NCBI GenBank assembly: GCA_016302435.1
Contig: JAEDNQ010000127.1
Location: 1-6,426 of the forward strand
Length of the DNA: 6,426 nucleotides
Reading direction: 5' to 3'
Origin: Bacteroidaceae bacterium
GTDB lineage: Bacteria > Bacteroidota > Bacteroidia > Bacteroidales > Bacteroidaceae
Shown: positions 1 through 3,302 of the stretch, piece after piece
Numbering within the stretch: the stretch's first letter is position 1
Layout: the number at the start of each line of letters is the position of its first letter
The notes under the pieces: model-generated
What the model was told of the DNA's origin: nothing
The model's input: only the letters and a program-made list of their open reading frames with translations
The model's database searches: none
Translations under genes and position numbers: made by a program

Positions 1-1
1 C

Positions 2-100
2 ACGCTGCGTCTGGCCATAGACACAAAGAAGAAACACCACCAGCTGGTATTTCACGCTCTCGATGAGGGAGTCGTGCTCGACCAGATGGTGGTGTATTAA
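2..100 (+). CDS. C-terminal end of a probable glycoside hydrolase family 115-like protein (5' end outside window)
   Basis: Only the last 32 codons and the TAA stop are present; the gene enters from the left edge in frame 2. The visible peptide contains HHQLVFHALDEGVVLDQMVV, which resembles the closing beta-sandwich strands of GH115 (xylan alpha-glucuronidase/agarase-type) enzymes, where an 'H-x-L-x-[hydrophobic]-x-x-x-D-x-G-V-V-L-x-x-[IVM]-V' pattern ends the protein. This is from memory of the family and rests on very few residues; other carbohydrate-active enzymes with a similar final beta-sandwich could end alike. No catalytic region is visible. If correct, the enzyme would be exported and act on plant glucuronoxylan. 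The gene converges on the minus-strand remnant at 351-154. Confidence 0.45.
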   Translation, partial: TLRLAIDTKKKHHQLVFHALDEGVVLDQMVVY

Positions 101-140
101 ACCTGCTTGTGCAGGTCATGACATCAGTCTTGATAGACTG
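101..140. terminator. Two consecutive 6-bp/4-nt hairpins after the GH115-like gene, possible weak terminator
   Basis: Immediately after the TAA, ACCTGC (101-106) pairs perfectly with GCAGGT (111-116) around TTGT. Eight bases on, CAGTCT (125-130) pairs with AGACTG (135-140) around TGAT. Both hairpins are 16 nt long. Neither is followed by a U-run on the plus strand. Read on the minus strand, the first is followed by TTTAAT, so it could serve transcription arriving from the right. They lie between convergent coding ends, which fits a bidirectional 3'-end structure, but the stems are short. Confidence 0.35.
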
Positions 141-153
141 GACTTTCCAACGT

Positions 154-351
154 TTATTGAGCTACCTTGATGGTTCTTTGCCCATTCTTTATGATGTTTA
201 CTCCCTTGGCAGGTGATGTCATGCGCACACCGCCAGTAGAAAATATTTCATTGCTCTCTGATGCTTCTGCCTTAATTGACTCAACAGGAATAGCGGGTGA
301 CCCGAATAGGGTAGGGGTGAGAGGTGCTATCTCATCACTATCATCTTTTCC
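154..351 (-). pseudogene. Headless remnant: orphan T9SS-type C-terminal sorting tail
   Basis: On the minus strand an open frame of 65 codons runs from just after a TAG (354-352) to a TAA (156-154). It has no plausible start near its upstream end: the only ATG lies about two-thirds in, and the codons directly after the TAG read GKDDSDE. The C-terminal half contains SIKAEASESNEIFSTGGVRM and then SPAKGVNIIKNGQRTIKVAQ, which follows the Prevotella/Bacteroides secretion-tail pattern of an 'I-[YF]-x-x-x-G-x-[RK]' strand, then 'P-x-K-G-[VI]-x-I-x-x-x-G-x-x-x-K-[VI]'. The frame differs from that of the metalloprotease gene upstream, which already ends with its own tail. I read it as the 3' end of a deleted or recombined gene. 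A translated product is unlikely unless a start or frameshift exists that I cannot see. Confidence 0.6.
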
Positions 352-378
352 CTATCATCTTTTCCCTATCATCTCTTC
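339..378. repeat. 14-bp tandem repeat (about 2.8 copies) spanning the metalloprotease stop codon
   Basis: The unit TATCATCTTTTCCC occurs at 339-352 and 353-366, and a third, incomplete copy (TATCATCTCTTC) follows at 367-378. The array includes the TGA stop (371-369) and last codons of the minus-strand metalloprotease gene, and the start of the orphan tail frame. Fourteen is not a multiple of three, so copy-number change would alter the relative frames of the two coding pieces. However, every copy carries AGATGATAG on the minus strand, so the metalloprotease TGA survives any gain or loss of whole units. Confidence 0.85.
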
Positions 379-2642
379 ACTATGACCTTATATGTGTCGG
401 TCATTCCGTTCTGGACGAACTTGATGAAGTAGAGTCCGGGACGCATGTTGGACGGCAGGGTGTAGCTGTTGCCTGTGAGCGTTGCGTCGTCGGCTACGAT
501 GCCCGATGCTCCAATGATGTTGATTCTCACGTCTGACGGACTGATGCCGTCGGCGAGCTGAACTGTGATGGGGCGGCCGGGGATGCACATGCCTGCAAGG
601 AGGCGGACTCCATTGCTGCCAGGTGTGTACTGGTCGGATGAGGATGGGCTCTCGACAGAGGTGAGGAAGGCTTCCTGGTCGGCACGGGCTGCATCTTCAT
701 TGTATTTAGAGTCTTTCAGGGTGTTCTCGTGCATGCTCCACTTGGTGTAGAGGTCTGCTACTTGCAGTGCTCCGTCAAGCAGGCGGACGCGGTAGTCGTA
801 GTGCTGCTTGCGCTGCACGTTGTCGTTGACGAAGATGTAGTCGGTGTTGGCTACGACGAGGAAGACGACATTGTTGGCTGGTCGGTCGGTGACGTCTATC
901 TGCAGCTTGCCGCAGTGGGCATACTGGGAGTAGTATATCTTGCCGGCCTTGGTGGTGTAGCAGAGCTGTGCCCTCATGTCGCGGTCGTTCTGTGGCAGAA
1001 ACTCTACGGTGGCGCTGTTAGCCTTGGAGTCGACGTGGATGGGGATGATATTGCAGCCCGACCAGCCCGGGTTGGTCAGTGTGTCAGGTGCCATCCAGCG
1101 GTCGTCGGAGTTGATGGTGAGACCTTGGTAGGGAGTGAGCTTGAATGGGGCTACGTTGATCCAGTAGGGTTCCCATTCGGCTTTGACGGTGAGTCCTATG
1201 TTGTCGTTCATGAGTTTGCGGTAGCCATTCTTCCATCCGCCTATGTCGAAGGTTGCCATGCGTGTGCGGTACTGGAGTATGAGCTGGCGCATTGTCTCGT
1301 CGCCGAGGAGCGAGCCGATGCCTCCTAAGACATAGTCTTCGCAGTTGCGCCAAATCCATGGGATGGAACCCTTGCCGCATATCTCGCTGAGGATGATGGG
1401 GAAGGCATTGCCATACTGTGTGCCTCCGAGCAGGTTGCGCCATGTGCATATCTGCTGTCCCTGTTCGTTGAACATGTTGACGCCTTCAGCCTGTGGACCT
1501 CCGAAGGAACCGTCCTGCAGCCATCCGGAGTAGCACTCTATGGGCATGAAGGGGGCTACGAAGGGACAAGCGTCGAGGAAGCCTGGGGTGCCGTATTTGT
1601 TGTATCGCTCAGTGTTCATGGCCGACTGGAGCCAGGTGTTGCCAGCCTCGTGGAACCAGCTTGACTTGCGGCAATGGTTGAGATCAGCGAAGATGGCGTG
1701 TATGCCTTCGTGCACCATGGCCTCGCGCTGGTAGTCGCCGTCGTTCCACTTGCTGTCGGCATCAGCGCGGAAGCGTGAGAAGGGGTAGTAGCTTGCCCAG
1801 ACGCAGGCATAGTTGTCGCCGTCGACAAAGGTGCTGGCTTGGTAGCCGCCCTTCTCGGTGTTGGAGGCATTGTCGTTGGCGAGTCCTGAGCCGAAGATGT
1901 AGACGAAGGACTTGTATCCCTTACGTGCGTTCTTGTCTGGTGGCCATCCCATGTAGTCGCGGATGTACTCGAAGTCGGAGTCGAACTTGTCCACCATGTT
2001 TTTGGCAGCCGTATAGATGGTGGCTGAGTCTGTTCCCACGGTCTTGTTGAGATTGTCGCCCCAGAAGGCTGACCACCATTCACCAGAGTAGCTGTTGGCC
2101 TTCTTGCCAGATTTCTTCTTGAAGTTGTGTGTCTTTGCGGGTTTTTCGTATACGCCGTAGTTGAACTGTGCGTCGGTCTTCCAGTCGTGGCTGAACTGAG
2201 GTATGCGACCTTCCCAGGAGAAGGGTGTGCCGAGGGGTTCGGACTGGACATCGACGTAAATGCGCATGTTAATCTGTGTGTGTCGAGTGCCGCTTCCGTC
2301 GAGGTACATCATGCTGCAGGTGTAGAATCCCGAGTCTTCGGGCTTGGCGGCTTCGGTCAGCACGTATTCGGCATTAGCCTTGTAGGCTCGCAGTGTCGTG
2401 CCGTTCTTGTCGGCATATTTGACGCGGTAGATGGTGTTGTCGCCCCTGTCTTCGAGGGAGAAACTTATCTTGTCGCCTGCCATCACCTGGATGTAGTTTT
2501 GTTTGAGCCACTGGCTGTCGTTTTGTCTGACGAGGGGCTGGAGCTGCCATGTCTCGATTTCGTCAGTACGATGTTTGTCTCCTGCCCATGCAGAGAATGT
2601 CACGGAGAGGGAGAGGAGGGTGAGTAAGATTTTCTTTCGCAT
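369..2642 (-). CDS. Secreted Ig-like/HEXXH zinc metalloprotease-like protein with T9SS C-terminal sorting domain
   Basis: This 757-residue protein is complete. Residues 1-20 form a signal peptide (MRKK, hydrophobic core, cleavage after AWA). Residues about 50-131 are an Ig-like domain with the strand-F signature DSGFYTC (103-109); the usual partner cysteine in strand B is absent. The likely catalytic part spans about 185-490 and carries HEGIH (311-315), followed 17 residues later by Glu332 in WFHEAG. That matches a gluzincin-type zinc site with two His ligands, catalytic Glu312 and a Glu ligand. The region with RMATFDIGGW (461-470) recalls uncharacterised DUF6055 proteins, though this is from memory. 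Beta-rich sequence follows (about 500-625). Residues about 680-757 form a type A T9SS tail (SYTLPSNMRPGLYFIKF, ending in KVIVKR), so the mature protein should cross the outer membrane and be anchored or released. The substrate is unknown. The start is set by the signal peptide; the leader is A-rich with no Shine-Dalgarno. Confidence 0.85.
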   Translation of the reverse strand: MRKKILLTLLSLSVTFSAWAGDKHRTDEIETWQLQPLVRQNDSQWLKQNYIQVMAGDKISFSLEDRGDNTIYRVKYADKNGTTLRAYKANAEYVLTEAAKPEDSGFYTCSMMYLDGSGTRHTQINMRIYVDVQSEPLGTPFSWEGRIPQFSHDWKTDAQFNYGVYEKPAKTHNFKKKSGKKANSYSGEWWSAFWGDNLNKTVGTDSATIYTAAKNMVDKFDSDFEYIRDYMGWPPDKNARKGYKSFVYIFGSGLANDNASNTEKGGYQASTFVDGDNYACVWASYYPFSRFRADADSKWNDGDYQREAMVHEGIHAIFADLNHCRKSSWFHEAGNTWLQSAMNTERYNKYGTPGFLDACPFVAPFMPIECYSGWLQDGSFGGPQAEGVNMFNEQGQQICTWRNLLGGTQYGNAFPIILSEICGKGSIPWIWRNCEDYVLGGIGSLLGDETMRQLILQYRTRMATFDIGGWKNGYRKLMNDNIGLTVKAEWEPYWINVAPFKLTPYQGLTINSDDRWMAPDTLTNPGWSGCNIIPIHVDSKANSATVEFLPQNDRDMRAQLCYTTKAGKIYYSQYAHCGKLQIDVTDRPANNVVFLVVANTDYIFVNDNVQRKQHYDYRVRLLDGALQVADLYTKWSMHENTLKDSKYNEDAARADQEAFLTSVESPSSSDQYTPGSNGVRLLAGMCIPGRPITVQLADGISPSDVRINIIGASGIVADDATLTGNSYTLPSNMRPGLYFIKFVQNGMTDTYKVIVKR

Positions 2643-2688
2643 AGTTAGTTAGTTTTTATTGCTTAGTAATTGTTTTGTGTTTCTTTTC

Positions 2689-2740
2689 GTTTCAACCGAC
2701 GTTTTCTCGCCATTTGTTTCAACCGACGTTTTCTCGCCAT
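2689..2740. repeat. 25-bp perfect direct repeat, 27-bp period, in the metalloprotease leader
   Basis: Positions 2689-2713 and 2716-2740 are identical over 25 bases (starting GTTTCAACCGACG and ending TTCTCGCCAT), separated by two T residues. A degraded inverted partner sits at 2778-2798: TGGCGAAAACG (2778-2788) matches the complement of the repeat's CGTTTTCTCGCCA apart from two missing bases, and CAAATG (2793-2798) complements CATTTG at 2711-2716. The repeats lie downstream of the likely leftward promoter, so they would be in the 5' untranslated region of the metalloprotease mRNA or act as DNA binding sites. No known operator was recognised. Confidence 0.85.
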
Positions 2741-2792
2741 GGCAAACTCGAACAAGCTCGGCACTGCTCATCAGGCTTGGCGAAAACGTGGG

Positions 2793-2800
2793 CAAATGTA
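2793..2800 (-). promoter_or_regulatory. Candidate Bacteroidetes -7 box (TACATTTG) for the metalloprotease gene
   Basis: Read on the minus strand, TACATTTG matches the Bacteroidetes primary-sigma -7 consensus TAnnTTTG. A TTTG (2816-2813) lies upstream, but only 12 nt away instead of the usual 19-21, so the -33 element is weak. It is the only TAnnTTTG match I found on this strand between the two genes. It would give a leader of roughly 140-150 nt that contains both 25-bp repeats. Confidence 0.5.
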
Positions 2801-2941
2801 CGGCATATATATCAAAGTGATTAGCAGAATAGTCTAAAAGAGTGACAGATTAATGCAGATTGGATTATTCTGATGACTTTTGGAAGTATTTGCTATTGCT
2901 GACGGCTTATTTCACCTATAAGGCTCATTGAGGTGCGACAA

Positions 2942-2966
2942 TAGAAAAATATTATTTGTTTTTCTA
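2942..2966. repeat. 8-bp AT-rich inverted repeat
   Basis: TAGAAAAA (2942-2949) pairs perfectly with TTTTTCTA (2959-2966) across a 9-nt loop. It sits in the middle of the divergent intergenic region. It has no G/C-rich stem, so a terminator role is doubtful; protein binding is equally possible. Confidence 0.5.
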
Positions 2967-3024
2967 CACCGTACAGGTAGAACTTAACAACTTATCCGGA
3001 GCGTTAATTGAAAAATATTATGAT

Positions 3025-3069
3025 TAAGTAGGTGTGCAAAATGTTTTTTTTATTCTGCACACCTACTTA
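3025..3069. repeat. Perfect 14-bp inverted repeat with 17-nt loop
   Basis: TAAGTAGGTGTGCA (3025-3038) and its exact reverse complement TGCACACCTACTTA (3056-3069) flank a 17-nt A/T-rich spacer containing a run of eight T. The right arm runs directly into a tandem repeat of 12-bp units, ACACCTACTTAT (3059-3070) and ACACCTGTTTAT (3071-3082), with a partial third ACACC. It lies about 130-180 bp upstream of the likely rightward promoter. No U-run follows on either strand, so it does not look like a standard intrinsic terminator; an operator or a recombination relic fits better. Confidence 0.8.
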
Positions 3070-3087
3070 TACACCTGTTTATACACC
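3059..3087. repeat. 12-bp tandem repeat fused to the right arm of the inverted repeat
   Basis: ACACCTACTTAT and ACACCTGTTTAT are adjacent and differ at two positions; a partial third unit (ACACC) follows. As a result TTATACACC occurs twice, exactly 12 bp apart (3067-3075, 3079-3087), roughly one helical turn, as expected for side-by-side binding sites of a regulator. Confidence 0.65.
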
Positions 3088-3130
3088 CCGAATTGTATTC
3101 TGTAGGTAGCAAATGAATCTTTTTAACCAT

Positions 3131-3148
3131 ATTTTTATTTTTATTTTT
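3131..3148 (+). repeat. (ATTTTT)3 tract in a T-rich segment upstream of the LruC gene promoter
   Basis: Three ATTTTT hexamers are contiguous, followed by GTTGCTTTGCGA and another run of eight T (3161-3168). The segment sits about 55-70 bp upstream of the rightward -7 box. It contains a second formal TAnnTTTG match (TATTTTTG, 3142-3149), but within low-complexity sequence, so I do not prefer it as the promoter. Confidence 0.6.
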
Positions 3149-3201
3149 GTTGCTTTGCGATTTTTTTTGAATGATGATGCAGGTAGAATTTATATAATAT
3201 G

Positions 3202-3209
3202 TATCTTTG
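3202..3209 (+). promoter_or_regulatory. Candidate Bacteroidetes -7 box (TATCTTTG) for the LruC/BACON/DUF285 gene
   Basis: TATCTTTG matches TAnnTTTG. No clear TTG/TTTG stands at the expected -33 spacing, so strength or activator dependence is uncertain. Transcription would start near 3214-3217, giving a leader of about 85-90 nt that is A/C-rich and has no Shine-Dalgarno before the ATG at 3303. Confidence 0.5.
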
Positions 3210-3302
3210 TGGCGGAATTGTAAGTACTGTCTAACCAACAATCTGGTATCTGCATCCAAAATGTAATCAATCAAACCTTTCAAAACAACAAAACTTACGC
3301 AC

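Larger units (their letters stand above)
2643..3302. other. 660-bp divergent intergenic region with repeats and two outward promoters
   Basis: This AT-rich stretch lies between the start codons of the two divergent main genes and holds no convincing gene. From left to right it contains the metalloprotease leader, a 25-bp direct repeat pair (2689-2740), a -7 box pointing left (2793-2800), an 8-bp hairpin (2942-2966), a 14-bp inverted repeat with an attached 12-bp tandem repeat (3025-3090), a T-rich tract with three ATTTTT units (3131-3148), and a -7 box pointing right (3202-3209). A 12-mer GAAAAATATTAT occurs twice (2944-2955, 3010-3021). The density of repeats suggests regulatory DNA or traces of recombination. 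Confidence 0.8.

Noticed and set aside
167..385. 72-codon plus-strand open frame in the gap after the left gene
   Set aside because: It overlaps the orphan tail on the other strand and the end of the metalloprotease gene, has low-complexity repeats at its end from the 14-bp tandem array, and matches no family I know. The minus-strand reading explains the region better.
729..1328. 199-codon plus-strand open frame opposite the metalloprotease gene
   Set aside because: It is a valine- and glycine-rich antisense shadow; the minus strand has a signal peptide, HEXXH motif and sorting tail in one frame.
2689..2740. Possible mini-CRISPR array
   Set aside because: There are two 25-bp copies only 2 bp apart, with no spacer-sized interval and no cas genes in view.
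3025..3069. Intrinsic terminator
   Set aside because: The stem is strong, but no U-run follows on either strand, and both flanking genes point away from it.
2643..3302. Invertible promoter of the Bacteroides capsule type
   Set aside because: No pair of matching inverted repeats was found flanking either promoter at a suitable distance. The 14-bp pair encloses only 17 nt and no promoter, and the 25-mer's inverted partner is degraded.
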